Below are positions 1 through 10,372 of a stretch of DNA of 64,000 bases, piece after piece (the first letter of the stretch is position 1; every line of letters starts with the position of its first letter). The position numbers and the translations under genes were made by a program. Source of the stretch: Chloroflexota bacterium (lineage in GTDB: Bacteria; Chloroflexota; Dehalococcoidia; Bin125); NCBI GenBank assembly GCA_026707145.1, contig JAPOXK010000027.1, forward strand, positions 146,244 through 210,243, read 5' to 3'. A model generated the notes under the pieces. That model did not search any database, was not told where the DNA came from, and worked only from the letters and a program-made list of their open reading frames with translations.

Positions 1-1
1 C

Positions 2-322
2 GATGCCGAAGGCCGTTGGCGACAGGCCAACCGCCTGTCCCATGGAACTGCCGAGCAACTGTACTTGCTGCTGCGTCTTGCGCTGGCGCGGCATCTCACG
101 AAGCCAGCGGGTGAGATTTGTCCGCTCATCCTCGACGACGCCGTGAGCGCTGCCGACGGCGGACGGAAGCGTGCGCTACTGGAAGTGCTGCTGGCGATCA
201 GTGAGTCGGTGCAGGTGATCCTCTTCACTCACGAAGACGATGTGCGCGCGTGGGCCGAGGAACGGCTCAGCGGGACGAGCAACCAGCTTAAGCTGCTCTC
301 GCACAACGCCGCTTCGGCATAG
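2..322 (+). CDS. C-terminal fragment of a YhaN/SbcC-like ABC-type ATPase (partial)
   Basis: The reading frame is already open at the window edge, so only about the last 106 residues are visible. They contain an ABC signature-like stretch (LSHGTAEQLYLLLRLALA, encoded from about base 35), a Walker B segment (PLILDDA) with the following D-loop-like region, and an H-loop histidine in ILFTHE. The LSxGTxxQLYLxLRLALA form is typical of the large coiled-coil ATPases of the YhaN/SbcC/RecN class, which act in DNA repair or nuclease complexes. A TTG at 65 is internal and should not be taken as the start. It converges on clpC across a GC-rich hairpin. Confidence 0.75.
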   Translation, partial: DAEGRWRQANRLSHGTAEQLYLLLRLALARHLTKPAGEICPLILDDAVSAADGGRKRALLEVLLAISESVQVILFTHEDDVRAWAEERLSGTSNQLKLLSHNAASA

Positions 323-419
323 CAGATGAAACCTCTCGCCAGCCGAACTCGAATTCGTTAACCGGCGACGCAGCATCTCCGAGACGCTTCATGGTGGACG
401 TTGAAGCTGTATTGACGCT

Positions 420-441
420 GGCCCGGGGCGAGCCCCGGGCC
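420..441. terminator. GC-rich hairpin between convergent genes
   Basis: A 9-bp perfect stem (GGCCCGGGG/CCCCGGGCC) closes a 4-base loop CGAG. It lies between the stop of the partial ATPase and the stop of clpC, so it could terminate transcription from both sides. There is no clear T tract. Confidence 0.6.
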
Positions 442-461
442 GCGAACGGGTGCGCCGGGAG

Positions 462-2942
<2,481 letters not shown>

Positions 2943-2961
2943 TGTTCGTGCCCTTCCCCTC

Positions 2962-3342
2962 TTACGCCTCTTCGCGCGCTTGCGGCCGGAACGGCTGCGG
3001 CGCCGGCAGATGCCGGTCGCGTGCGCGCTGGAGTTCGTCCTGGAGCGTTTCGATCTGCTGCTCCAAGGCCCCCACGCGCTCCATCAAGTTCAGAATCACG
3101 TCCACCCCGGCGATGTTGACGCCGAGTTCGTCCATCAGCCGGCGAATCAATCGCAGCCGCTCAATGTCGGCCTCCGAGTACATCCGCAGCCCGCCCCGCG
3201 ACCGTGCCGGCTGGACTAGGCCTTCGCGTTCGTATATCCGCAGCGTCTGGGCATGCACGCCGATCTTCCGCGCCACGACGCTGATCACGTAGACCGGCTC
3301 AGTCGATGGTGCCGTCATTCGCGAATCTTCCTCGTCTTCCAC
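2962..3342 (-). CDS. hspR: MerR-family heat-shock repressor HspR
   Basis: A 126-residue MerR-type regulator. The N-terminal winged helix-turn-helix reads YVISVVARKIGVHAQTLRIY then EREGLVQPARSRGG, close to HspR of actinobacteria. A coiled coil around residues 85-110 follows. HspR represses chaperone operons by binding HAIR operators, usually with DnaK as co-repressor; dnaK is not in this window. The frame opens with a GTG that shares one base with the dnaJ stop (TAGTG); an ATG eight codons in (base 3318) has a better-spaced GAGGAA ribosome site and may be the real start. The cognate operator is upstream of dnaJ at 4444-4464, so the operon looks autoregulated. Confidence 0.9.
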   Translation of the reverse strand: MEDEEDSRMTAPSTEPVYVISVVARKIGVHAQTLRIYEREGLVQPARSRGGLRMYSEADIERLRLIRRLMDELGVNIAGVDVILNLMERVGALEQQIETLQDELQRARDRHLPAPQPFRPQAREEA

Positions 3343-4349
3343 TACGCCGAGCGCCGCTCGCCCGGCTCGGCGCCGTTCGTGAGACGACGCAGCTCTTCGA
3401 ACAGCTCTCGCGTCCGTGGGGTTAGCTGCTCGGGCAGGACGACCCGCACTTTGGCGAAGAGGTCGCCGCGCCCGTTCTTGTTCAGGATCGGCATCCCCTT
3501 CCCCGCCAGCCGGAACACGCGACCGTTCTGCGTGCCCGATGGGACGCGCAGCATCACCGACGAATCAACCGTCGGCACCGATACCTCGCCGCCCAGCACC
3601 GCCGTCGTCAGCGGCACCAGCACCTCGCTGTGCAGCGCCGCGCCGCGCCGCTCGAACCGCGGATCCTCCTCCACATGCATCGCCAGGACGATGTCGCTCG
3701 ACGGCGGTGGGCCCTTGCCGCGCAGCCGGATCTTGCTCCCGGTCTCCACCCCGGCCGGGATCTTCACCTCCAGCCGCTTGCTGACGGCGGCGGCGCCCCT
3801 GCCTTGGCAGGCGTGACACACGGCCTTGCCGATACTCCCCGAGCCTCCGCAGGTGGCGCAGTTTTCCCGTGTCTGCAACTGCACGGTGCGCGTTGCGCCT
3901 TGGTACGCTTCCGTGAGCGACACCGTGACCTCGTGCGTTAGAGGGGGCGGGGTGGGCGCTGCCCGATTGCTCGACCCGCTGCGAAACAGCCGCTCGAACA
4001 CCTGCCCGAAGCCGCCCGCCTCGAACTGCGACGGGTCCCCGCCGAACTCGAAGCGCCAGCCACCTCCCCCAGCCCCCGGGCCGCCGAAGCGGACGCCCGC
4101 TTGCTGTGCCTTCTCCAGTTGCTCCGCATGCATCCACTGATCACCCCAGCGGTCGTACGCCGCCCTCTTCTTTTTGTCCGAGAGCACCTCGTGCGCCTCA
4201 TTGATCGTCTTGAAGCGCTCCTCCGCCTTCTTATCCCCGCCCGTTACGTCGGGATGGAACTTCCGCGCCAGCCGCCGGTAGGCCGACTGGATCTCCTTAG
4301 AGGAAGCGTCCCGCTCTACGCCCAGAACGGCGTAGTAGTCCCCGGCCAT
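3342..4349 (-). CDS. dnaJ: Chaperone DnaJ (Hsp40) with a reduced zinc region
   Basis: Co-chaperone of 335 residues that stimulates DnaK ATPase. The J domain covers residues 1-70 with the HPD triad at 32-34, followed by a Gly/Phe-rich linker (about 85-135) and the substrate-binding C-terminal β domains. Only two CxxC motifs are present in the zinc region (Cys165/168 and Cys179/182), whereas type I DnaJ has four CxxCxGxG repeats; one zinc site could form. GGAGAGGGG lies six bases before the ATG. First gene of the dnaJ-hspR-clpC operon, with the HAIR operator about 95 bp upstream. Confidence 0.93.
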   Translation of the reverse strand: MAGDYYAVLGVERDASSKEIQSAYRRLARKFHPDVTGGDKKAEERFKTINEAHEVLSDKKKRAAYDRWGDQWMHAEQLEKAQQAGVRFGGPGAGGGGWRFEFGGDPSQFEAGGFGQVFERLFRSGSSNRAAPTPPPLTHEVTVSLTEAYQGATRTVQLQTRENCATCGGSGSIGKAVCHACQGRGAAAVSKRLEVKIPAGVETGSKIRLRGKGPPPSSDIVLAMHVEEDPRFERRGAALHSEVLVPLTTAVLGGEVSVPTVDSSVMLRVPSGTQNGRVFRLAGKGMPILNKNGRGDLFAKVRVVLPEQLTPRTRELFEELRRLTNGAEPGERRSA

Positions 4350-4421
4350 GCGCGCCCCCTCTCCGGATCGCCGGTGTCATCCGAGGGCCTATCTCAGCTA
4401 CGAATCACCGAGTGAAATAGT

Positions 4422-4441
4422 ATCATATCTTGAGATATGAT
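4422..4441. promoter_or_regulatory. 20-bp AT-rich palindrome in the dnaJ/hsp20 control region
   Basis: ATCATATCTT is followed directly by GAGATATGAT, which matches its reverse complement at 9 of 10 positions. The centre reads TCTTGAGA and so contains CTTGAG, the HAIR half-site core. It sits next to the HAIR element, between dnaJ and hsp20, and could be a second, weaker operator or the site of another heat-shock regulator. On the minus strand, TGATACT at its edge could be a -10 for dnaJ. Confidence 0.5.
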
Positions 4442-4443
4442 TA

Positions 4444-4464
4444 GTTGAGTAAATAACACTCAAG
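4444..4464. promoter_or_regulatory. HAIR operator (HspR binding site)
   Basis: The sequence GTTGAGT-N7-ACTCAAG differs at one base from the HAIR consensus CTTGAGT-N7-ACTCAAG known from Streptomyces and other HspR regulons. It lies in the divergent region between dnaJ-hspR-clpC and hsp20, so one HspR site could control both transcription units. Confidence 0.88.
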
Positions 4465-4473
4465 TTATTTGAT
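4445..4473 (+). promoter_or_regulatory. Probable hsp20 promoter overlapping HAIR
   Basis: TTGAGT (4445-4450) and TTTGAT (4468-4473) are 17 bp apart and resemble -35 and -10 hexamers for the plus strand. The HAIR element covers the -35 box and most of the spacer, so bound HspR would block RNA polymerase. Inferred from sequence match and spacing only. Confidence 0.45.
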
Positions 4474-4552
4474 TTGTTTTGCATGACTTGCCAAAATGAC
4501 AGCACTAGATGACCCCGCAGGAAAGCAGAACGAGAGAGGAGAGTTGATACCG

Positions 4553-5053
4553 ATGACCCAGATCACCGTTTTCGATCCCTTCCACGAGGTGCGGGCCATG
4601 ATGCGGCGCGTGAACGAGGACCCCTTCTTCTTCCCGGCGCGCGGCAAAGACCGGAGCTTGGGCTGGCGCTCCCGCAACAGCGAGATCGCTCCTCCGATCG
4701 ACGCCTACAAGACGGAGGGGGCCCTCAAGGTCGAGACGCCCCTCCCCGGCTTCAGCGCAGACGAGATCGACGTCAGTCTCGAGAAAGGTGTCCTCGCCAT
4801 CCGCGCCGAGCACACGAGCGAGCACACGGGAGAGACCACCAGCCATGCTTCTGACCAAGGCGCGAGTGCCGACGCCGACCGCACCTACGTGGTTCGTGAG
4901 CGCTACAGCGGCGCCGCCTCGCGCAGCATTCTCATCGGCGAGGAGTACGACGCGGACTCCGTCGAGGCCACGCTCAAAGATGGCGTGCTGACGCTCACCA
5001 TCCAGATGCTGCCGGAGGTGCAGCCCAAGCAGATCACGGTGAAAGTCGGCTAA
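4553..5053 (+). CDS. hsp20: Small heat-shock protein, Hsp20/α-crystallin family
   Basis: ATP-independent holdase of 166 residues. The α-crystallin domain runs from PPIDAYKTEGALKVE to LTIQM, with the conserved A-x-x-x-x-GVL-like signature (ATLKDGVLTLT) near the C-terminus. An extra acidic/Ser-rich segment (about HTSEHTGETTSHASDQ) interrupts the middle of the domain. The frame is open 19 codons further upstream to an ATG at 4496, but the GAGGAG at 4537-4542, ten bases before ATG 4553, and conservation from DPFHEV onward favour the shorter start. Divergent from dnaJ across the HAIR site and therefore probably HspR-regulated. Confidence 0.9.
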   Translation: MTQITVFDPFHEVRAMMRRVNEDPFFFPARGKDRSLGWRSRNSEIAPPIDAYKTEGALKVETPLPGFSADEIDVSLEKGVLAIRAEHTSEHTGETTSHASDQGASADADRTYVVRERYSGAASRSILIGEEYDADSVEATLKDGVLTLTIQMLPEVQPKQITVKVG

Positions 5054-5082
5054 CGGCTGCCCCTGTTCCGTCCTTGTGAACG

Positions 5083-5112
5083 GCCCCTGCAGCTGCGGGG
5101 GCTGTCTCCTTT
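5083..5112 (+). terminator. Terminator after hsp20
   Basis: A hairpin at 5083-5102, GCCCCTGC-AGCT-GCGGGGGC with a single T·G wobble, is followed by a pyrimidine-rich tail ending in TTT. Confidence 0.65.
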
Positions 5113-5123
5113 AAGCTCAGAGC

Positions 5124-5693
5124 ATGATGAGCACCACGCCCTCGGACGGCCCGAACCGGATGATCGCGATCGTGCTTGACGATCTCGTGCACGATCAGGT
5201 CAACCTGGTGCGCGCGCTGTACGACCGGGGCGAGGTCGACGCTGTGCCGCCGCATGTTCCCTTGATCGGCCCGCGCCCCATCGCCGGCAGCGCGGGCGAC
5301 CTAGTTGATGCCCTGCGGCTGCTGGTCGGCGCCTACCAGCCCTTTGTGCTGACGCTCAGTGCGCCGGGCCGGCACTTCGATGGCGATCGCCACCTGCTGC
5401 AGCTGTACGCGGGCCGTGGCGCGGACGACGCGCGCGGTCTCGCCGGCGCGATCGCCGGAGTGCTTCCCCTCGACCCCCCGGAGCCCCCGCTTCGCGACGA
5501 CGATGGGCTGACGCCGGCCATCACCGTCGGCCGTTTTGATTCGGAGTCCGATTGCGACGCCGCCGTGGGCGAGTTGGCGGACCGCCAGTACTTCGTCGTC
5601 GTCCAGCAGATCGCGTTACTCGAGCAGCGCCACGATGTCTGGTCCATCGAGCGCACGGTGAAGCTCGGCGCGATTCGGGAGGGAGGGGCATAG
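5124..5693 (+). CDS. 2H phosphoesterase-like (2'-5' RNA ligase family) protein with altered catalytic motifs
   Basis: A protein of 189 residues. Its layout resembles the LigT/2'-5' RNA ligase 2H superfamily: HVPLIGP near residue 44, where active members have HxTL, then AITVGRF near 132, where active members have HxTxGR, and a closing W-x-x-x-R-T-V-K-L-G strand. The first motif has Pro for Thr and the second has Ala for His, so the usual RNA phosphodiesterase chemistry is doubtful; the protein may bind RNA or nucleotides without cleavage. The family assignment rests on motif spacing and is moderate. It abuts the GTG start of the next gene directly, with no spacer. Confidence 0.55.
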   Translation: MMSTTPSDGPNRMIAIVLDDLVHDQVNLVRALYDRGEVDAVPPHVPLIGPRPIAGSAGDLVDALRLLVGAYQPFVLTLSAPGRHFDGDRHLLQLYAGRGADDARGLAGAIAGVLPLDPPEPPLRDDDGLTPAITVGRFDSESDCDAAVGELADRQYFVVVQQIALLEQRHDVWSIERTVKLGAIREGGA

Positions 5694-6671
5694 GTGGCCG
5701 AGATCGCCCACCATCGCCTCTACGGTGACATCTTCACCGCGATCGGGGCGACCCCTTTCGTCGAGCTCACTGCCGTCGCGCGTCCCGCGGGCGTGCGGCT
5801 CTTCGCGAAGCTCGAAGGCACCAATCCTACCGGCAGCGTTAAGGACCGCATCGTCTATCACATGCTGGCGCATGCGCACGAAGACGGGCGGCTCATGCCG
5901 CGCCAACCGGTTGTTGAGGCCTCCACCGGCAATACCGGCATCGCCCTGGCGATGATCGGTCGCCGCCTGGGTCACCCGATCGAGGTCGTTGCCCCGGAGA
6001 ATGCCTACCCGCCCATCGCCCGGCTGCTGGAAGTCTACGGGGCTAGTCTCACCTGGACGCCCGCCGCCGCGGGGATGCGCGGCGCGATGCGTGAAGCGGC
6101 GCGCCGCGCCGCCGAGATCGGGGCATATTTCCTCGACCAATTCCACGACGCCGCCAACTGCGACACCCACTACGACACCACCGGGCCCGAGGTCCATGCA
6201 GCCATCCCCGCGCCCCACGTGTTCGTCGCCGGTGTTGGCACCGGTGGCACGATCACGGGAGCGGGACGCTATCTCAAGGAACGGCTCCCCCAGCTCCAGG
6301 TCGTCGCGACGGAGGCGCATCCGGCCAGCCAGGTACAAGGCCTGGCGACCTTCGACGACGGCTTCGTGCCGCCCCTCCTCGACTCCGATCTCCTCGACGC
6401 CAAGATCCTCGTCCGAAGCGCCGACGCCTTCCGCGCCGCCCGGGAGCTCGTGACCCTGGAGGGCATCTTCGGCGGCGTCTCTGCCGGTGCCGTCCTCCAT
6501 GCCGCCCGGACCTACGCCGATCGCATGCGGCGGTTCGGCGGGTTCCCCAGCGCTGGCGAGATCAGCATCGTCTGCGTCTTCGCCGACGCGGGCTGGAAAT
6601 ATCTCGATTCGCCCCTTTGGCTCCGCGAGCCCGGCGCCGACGAGGACTTGGAAGGGATCGTCTGGTGGTAG
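5694..6671 (+). CDS. PLP-dependent cysteine synthase family protein (CysK/CysM-like)
   Basis: A fold-type II PLP enzyme of 325 residues. The PLP lysine lies in NPTGSVKDR (about residue 50), the phosphate/substrate loop is EASTGNTG, and the glycine-rich PLP-phosphate loop is VGTGGTITGAG. These match O-acetylserine sulfhydrylases, which make cysteine from O-acetylserine and sulfide; cystathionine β-synthase-type or O-phosphoserine-using relatives cannot be excluded. It lacks the C-terminal CBS domains of some homologues. GTG start immediately after the TAG of the preceding gene, with GGGAGGGG ending that gene as ribosome site, so the two are probably co-translated. Confidence 0.87.
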   Translation: MAEIAHHRLYGDIFTAIGATPFVELTAVARPAGVRLFAKLEGTNPTGSVKDRIVYHMLAHAHEDGRLMPRQPVVEASTGNTGIALAMIGRRLGHPIEVVAPENAYPPIARLLEVYGASLTWTPAAAGMRGAMREAARRAAEIGAYFLDQFHDAANCDTHYDTTGPEVHAAIPAPHVFVAGVGTGGTITGAGRYLKERLPQLQVVATEAHPASQVQGLATFDDGFVPPLLDSDLLDAKILVRSADAFRAARELVTLEGIFGGVSAGAVLHAARTYADRMRRFGGFPSAGEISIVCVFADAGWKYLDSPLWLREPGADEDLEGIVWW

Positions 6672-6741
6672 CGTTCCCATGACCGCTGCCTGGACCCAAC
6701 GGTCGGCTTATGGGAGAGACTGAAGGAGAGAGGGTTCAGCG

Positions 6742-7452
6742 ATGCCCGTCGTCACGATCTCGGCACAGTTCGGCGCTGGCGCGCGCGAGGTGGGACAGCG
6801 CCTCGCGCGGATCCTGGAGTTCGACTACGTCGATCACGCGGTCCTGGTGGAGGCCGCGCGCATGCTCGGCGTGGGACTCAGCAGCGTCGAGGCGCGCGAC
6901 GAGCGCGCCGACTCGTTTCGCCAACGGCTCGTCCATTTCCTTGAGCGCGCACTGGAGCGCTCGGCCGGCGGCAGCGACCTCTTCATCGGCGCCGGCACCC
7001 TGGAGATGATGCTCTCGCAGAGCTATCAGGATGTGACCTATGAGGGACACGCCGTCCGGGTCGATGACAAGACCCACCTTGAAACGCTGACCCGCGTGAT
7101 TACGGGGATCGCGGACCGCGGCGATGTCGTCATCATCGGGCGCGGCGGACAGATGATCCTGCACGGCCGTCCCCAGACGGTGCATCTGCAGATCATCGCC
7201 GACTTGCCGGTCCGTGTCGCCCGCGTGCAGGAGTGGGAGTCACTCAGCGAGGAGAGCGCCCGGCGCCGCATCCTCGAATTCCGTAAGAACCGGCAGCGCT
7301 TCCATCAACGATTTTGGAAAGTCGACGTGTGGGACCCGCGCCTCTACGACGCCGTCCTCAACACCACCGCGCTTTCCTACGACGACGCAGCCGAGATCGC
7401 CGCGCAGATCGTCCGGGTTCACACCAAGCCCGCGGAGGGCGTGATCACTTAG
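6742..7452 (+). CDS. Cytidylate kinase-like family protein
   Basis: A protein of 236 residues resembling the cytidylate-kinase-like (Cytidylate_kin2) family. The N-terminal P-loop region is atypical (SAQFGAGAREVGQRLA), followed by a helix, a mid-domain VVIIGRGGQMIL strand-loop, and basic C-terminal segment (RRRILEFRKNRQRF) where NMP kinases have their lid. It is not the ribosomal-operon Cmk; the true substrate is unknown. ATG at 6742 has GGAGAGAGGG about ten bases upstream. Its stop overlaps the stop of the convergent small gene by four bases. Confidence 0.7.
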   Translation: MPVVTISAQFGAGAREVGQRLARILEFDYVDHAVLVEAARMLGVGLSSVEARDERADSFRQRLVHFLERALERSAGGSDLFIGAGTLEMMLSQSYQDVTYEGHAVRVDDKTHLETLTRVITGIADRGDVVIIGRGGQMILHGRPQTVHLQIIADLPVRVARVQEWESLSEESARRRILEFRKNRQRFHQRFWKVDVWDPRLYDAVLNTTALSYDDAAEIAAQIVRVHTKPAEGVIT

Positions 7453-7718
7453 CGCAGGCGGCGCAGGACCGCCGTTCCCCGATCGAGGCGCGCCAGCATC
7501 CCGTGCGGACCGTCGATCTGGAGGCCCTCCGCGTCCTTGGCGTGGACCGGCCCCACCGCCGCGCGGAACGCCGCGACCCCCGTATGAGACACGCCCAGCA
7601 GGTCGACCAACAGCTCGTCTGTGGCGTCGCGCCAGCGCAGGTAGTCGATCGTGGTCGGCCCGTCCGCCCGGATGCGGCGGGCGCTCGCGAGCTGCTCGGC
7701 GATCAACGCGGCTGCCAT
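7449..7718 (-). CDS. Small conserved-looking hypothetical protein
   Basis: An 89-residue protein not recognised as a known family. It has an acidic N-terminal half (IDYLRWRDATDELLVDLLG) and a basic tail ending in VLRRLR. No signal peptide, membrane segment or cysteine is visible. Support for it being real: an ATG start, a TATACT element ten bases upstream of the ATG, and compact packing between two genes with a four-base convergent stop overlap. No function can be proposed. Confidence 0.5.
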   Translation of the reverse strand: MAAALIAEQLASARRIRADGPTTIDYLRWRDATDELLVDLLGVSHTGVAAFRAAVGPVHAKDAEGLQIDGPHGMLARLDRGTAVLRRLR

Positions 7719-7728
7719 CGTTCACGCG

Positions 7729-7734
7729 AGTATA
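7729..7734 (-). promoter_or_regulatory. TATACT -10-like element upstream of the small gene
   Basis: On the minus strand TATACT lies ten bases before the ATG at 7718, a spacing that would give a leaderless or nearly leaderless transcript. No convincing -35 box is seen. Confidence 0.35.
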
Positions 7735-7746
7735 CGAGGGGGATCA

Positions 7747-8454
7747 CTAGGGTGCCCGCCTCCGCTCCTCCACCCCGGCCGTCTCGTCGCGCAGCACGAC
7801 TCCGAACCGCGCCCAATGTCGGCTACGCAGCTGATCTCGCCGGCACCGCGCTGCCGCGCTTAAGACGGGCGCCGTCAGAATCAGCGCATCCTCGCCATTG
7901 TCCTGATAGTAGCGCCGCCGCCGCCCGACCTCTGCGAAACCGTACTTGCCGTACAAACGCCGCGCCGGCGCATTCGACTCGCGGCATTCCAGCGTCACCG
8001 CCTCGGCTCCCACCTCCTCGGCCAGCGCGAAGGCCCGTTGCACCAACAGCTCGCCAAGACCGCCACGCTGCGACTCCGGCCGCACCGCGATCGTGACGAT
8101 CTGGACCGCGTCGGACAACGCCCACAGCCCCACGTACCCCGCGATCACGCCGGGACCCGCGTCCGGCGCGGGCGTAAGGACGAAGTAGTAGGCAACGCGG
8201 TTGCGCTGCTCCTCCTGAAACGCGCGCGCGGGCCAAGCGTCCGCTCCGAACACCCGGCGCTCGATCGCGACGATCTGCGGTATGTCGCTCGCCGTCATCG
8301 GGCGCAGGACGTAGTGGCATGGAGCGGCTGACTCGCCGGCCAGTCCCGGCGGTTTGGTGGGGAGCGAACCGATCCGCAGATGATCGCCGCGTCTCTCCAT
8401 CATGGCCGGCTGCACCAGCGTAGCAGCGCGCGCGCCGCTACTGGGCCAGAGCAT
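7747..8454 (-). CDS. rimI: GNAT N-acetyltransferase, RimI-like
   Basis: An acetyltransferase of the ribosomal-protein-alanine acetyltransferase (RimI) type; members acetylate N-terminal amines, classically of S18. The GNAT core starts near [18 protein letters not shown], with the acetyl-CoA loop [13 protein letters not shown] (Q/RxxGxG/A) and the C-terminal [20 protein letters not shown] motif typical of RimI. The ATG at 8454 overlaps the ruvB stop and is preceded by GAGAGAGGGAG; a Met pair at 8403 is an alternative start closer to the domain. A C-terminal extension of about 40 residues is Arg-rich and not conserved-looking. Confidence 0.82.
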   Translation of the reverse strand: MLWPSSGARAATLVQPAMMERRGDHLRIGSLPTKPPGLAGESAAPCHYVLRPMTASDIPQIVAIERRVFGADAWPARAFQEEQRNRVAYYFVLTPAPDAGPGVIAGYVGLWALSDAVQIVTIAVRPESQRGGLGELLVQRAFALAEEVGAEAVTLECRESNAPARRLYGKYGFAEVGRRRRYYQDNGEDALILTAPVLSAAARCRRDQLRSRHWARFGVVLRDETAGVEERRRAP

Positions 8455-9562
8455 CTCCCTCTCTCTCGCCGAAAAGGTTCGGTTGGCGCGTCGTCGGATC
8501 GGCCGCGAGTGCCGCCGGCACCTTGGCGTTGAGGTATTCGAACGCCGCCGGCATCGCGACCCGCCCTCGCGGCGTTCGCTGCAGGAAGCCGAGCTGTAGC
8601 AAGTACGGTTCGTACACGTCCATCACCGTATCAGGCTCCTCCGTGATCGCGGCCGCGAGCGTCTCCAGTCCCACCGGCCCGCCTTTGAACCGCTCGACGA
8701 GCGTTCGCAGCAGAACGCGATCACGGTCGTCCAGTCCCAGCACGTCGATCTGGATGCGCGCCAGCGCTTCCTCGGCGACCTGCGCCGAAATCGTCCCATC
8801 CGCCCGCACCTGCGCGAAGTCCCGCGCGCGGCGCAAGAGCCGGTTCGCGATTCGCGGCGTCCCCCGCGATCGCTCGGCCAGCGTCTGCGCCCCCTCGTCC
8901 GAGATGGGGATCGAGAGCTTCGCCGCGTTGGCCTGGACGATCGCGCTCAGCTCCTCCGGCGCGTAGAAGTCGACTCGGTACACGGCGCCGAAGCGCTCGC
9001 GCAGAGGAGGGCTCAGCAGGGCGTAGCGGGTCGTGGCTGCGATCAAAGTGAACGGTTGGACCGCCAGCCGTACGCTGCGAGCGCCTGCCCCCTTGCCGAT
9101 CATGAGGTCCAGGGCAAAGTCCTCCATCACGGGGTAGAGCACCTCCTCGACGCCGCGCGCCAGCCGGTGACATTCATCGATGAACAGCACGTCTCCCGCT
9201 TGCAGCGATGTGAGGATGCTGGCTAAGTCGCCCGGCCGGGCGATCGCCGGTCCCGATGTGGTGCGCAGGTTCACGCCCATCTCCGCCGCCACGATCGCCG
9301 CCAGCGTCGTCTTGCCCAGTCCGGGCGGTCCGTAGAACAAGATGTGGTCCACGGGCTCCTCGCGACGCTGCGCCGCTGTGATCGCGATCGCCAGCGAGTC
9401 TTTGATCACACCCATCCCCACGAAGTCCTGGAGGCGGCGGGGGCGGAGCGAGCGCGTGACCGGCTCATCCTCGCCGGGAGCGGGGAGGGGACCGGGCGCG
9501 GCATCGGGGAGGGCGTCGGGAGCCTCGGGAGCGCGCGGCACGCGATCGGTCGTAGCGGTCAT
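8438..9562 (-). CDS. ruvB: Holliday junction branch-migration ATPase RuvB
   Basis: AAA+ motor of 374 residues that drives RuvA-bound Holliday junctions. Walker A GPPGLGKT is at 78-85, and the Walker B/DExx box reads FIDECHRL (usual DEIHRL, so Cys replaces Ile). Sensor and arginine-finger regions ([17 protein letters not shown]) and the C-terminal winged helix ending in QRTPRGRVA (DNA contact) are present. A Pro/Ala/Asp-rich N-terminal leader of about 35 residues is longer than usual. ruvA and ruvC are not in the window. The next gene (rimI) overlaps its 3' end. Confidence 0.95.
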   Translation of the reverse strand: MTATTDRVPRAPEAPDALPDAAPGPLPAPGEDEPVTRSLRPRRLQDFVGMGVIKDSLAIAITAAQRREEPVDHILFYGPPGLGKTTLAAIVAAEMGVNLRTTSGPAIARPGDLASILTSLQAGDVLFIDECHRLARGVEEVLYPVMEDFALDLMIGKGAGARSVRLAVQPFTLIAATTRYALLSPPLRERFGAVYRVDFYAPEELSAIVQANAAKLSIPISDEGAQTLAERSRGTPRIANRLLRRARDFAQVRADGTISAQVAEEALARIQIDVLGLDDRDRVLLRTLVERFKGGPVGLETLAAAITEEPDTVMDVYEPYLLQLGFLQRTPRGRVAMPAAFEYLNAKVPAALAADPTTRQPNLFGEREGDALAQ

Positions 9563-9568
9563 GCTGCC

Positions 9569-9588
9569 ACTATACGCACAAGTGTTCG
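9569..9588 (-). promoter_or_regulatory. Candidate ruvB promoter with LexA-like (SOS) box
   Basis: On the minus strand CGAAC-ACTT-GTGCG (9575-9588) matches the Gram-positive SOS box CGAACNNNNGTTCG at all but one base, and TATAGT (9569-9574) follows and lies six bases before the ruvB ATG, as in leaderless promoters. An overlapping inverted repeat GTGTT-N3-AACAC spans 9582-9594. ruvB is a common LexA target, which supports the reading, but the LexA motif of this organism is unknown. The remaining 9595-9766 has no visible gene. Confidence 0.45.
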
Positions 9589-9766
9589 AAACACGGAAGA
9601 GCAGGAGGAGTGCGGCTCACAGGCCCTCGCTTTACGGTCGCCTGCGCGGATTCTCCCTGCCCCAAGTCGCGTTGCCCCGCCTGGTGCCTTCTCCGCCGCG
9701 CAGATCGTCGCACCGCTCCCGCAACGCGGCCGGCGGCGCCCGGGTGGACGAATCCCGATGGACGGC

Positions 9767-10372
9767 TCAAACCTGCGGACCTTCGGATCCGGGATCGCGA
9801 AGCAGCAGCGCATTCCGCGCCTCGACGCTCGCGGGGTGGATGATCCCCCCCGCCCGCAAGTGCCGTTCCATCTGCCGGTCCAGGTAGGCGAGCACCGCGG
9901 CTTCTGGATCGCGCCGGGCGAGATCCCGAATCGCCGCGAGCTCCGCATCCGCTCCGACCTTCTCCGGTTCGATCTTGTCCGCGAGGAAGACCGCCGCCGC
10001 GAACAGCGACATCCCTGGCCGCGCCGTCGTGTGCCAACGGATCGCCTCGAGCACCTCAGCGTCCTCCACTCCCCACTGCTCCTCGGCGGTCGCTGCCGCC
10101 ACCGGCCCATGCAGCAGGATCGGCCGCGCGCGGGCCGCGAGGTCGGTCTCGATCCCGAGCTTTCCTGCGACCTCCAGCAGGGCGTCGTCGCTGTGTCCAC
10201 GGAAGAGGTCGTGCCCCCAGGCGGCCGCCTCCACGCGTGCCGTATCCAGCGCGTAGTGCCGCGCGAGTCGGCGCGCCTCCGCCACCACCCGGCCGGTGTG
10301 CGCCCGCAGCGCCGCCGGGAGCGCCTGCGCCTCCAGGCGCAATCGCTCCAGTCCCCGCGCCGCCTCGCTCAT
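9767..10372 (-). CDS. yqeK: HD-domain hydrolase, YqeK-like (symmetrical Ap4A hydrolase type)
   Basis: An HD-superfamily metal-dependent phosphohydrolase of 201 residues. Ligands are visible at His25, the His54-Asp55 doublet in AAWGHDLFRG, His88 in LLHGPVAA, His114 in IRWHTT and Asp132 in FLADKIEP. This pattern matches YqeK proteins that hydrolyse diadenosine tetraphosphate to ADP. The ATG overlaps the HIT gene stop (ATGA), so the two are translationally coupled; both families act on dinucleoside polyphosphates or related nucleotides. In many bacteria yqeK neighbours rsfS, which here is about 49 kb away. Confidence 0.83.
   Translation of the reverse strand: MSEAARGLERLRLEAQALPAALRAHTGRVVAEARRLARHYALDTARVEAAAWGHDLFRGHSDDALLEVAGKLGIETDLAARARPILLHGPVAAATAEEQWGVEDAEVLEAIRWHTTARPGMSLFAAAVFLADKIEPEKVGADAELAAIRDLARRDPEAAVLAYLDRQMERHLRAGGIIHPASVEARNALLLRDPGSEGPQV

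Noticed and set aside
7240..7725. 161-residue minus-strand frame overlapping the cytidylate-kinase-like gene
   Set aside because: Overlaps a supported gene by about 210 bases; Arg/Gly-rich shadow sequence. The 89-residue frame 7449-7718 fits the gap better.
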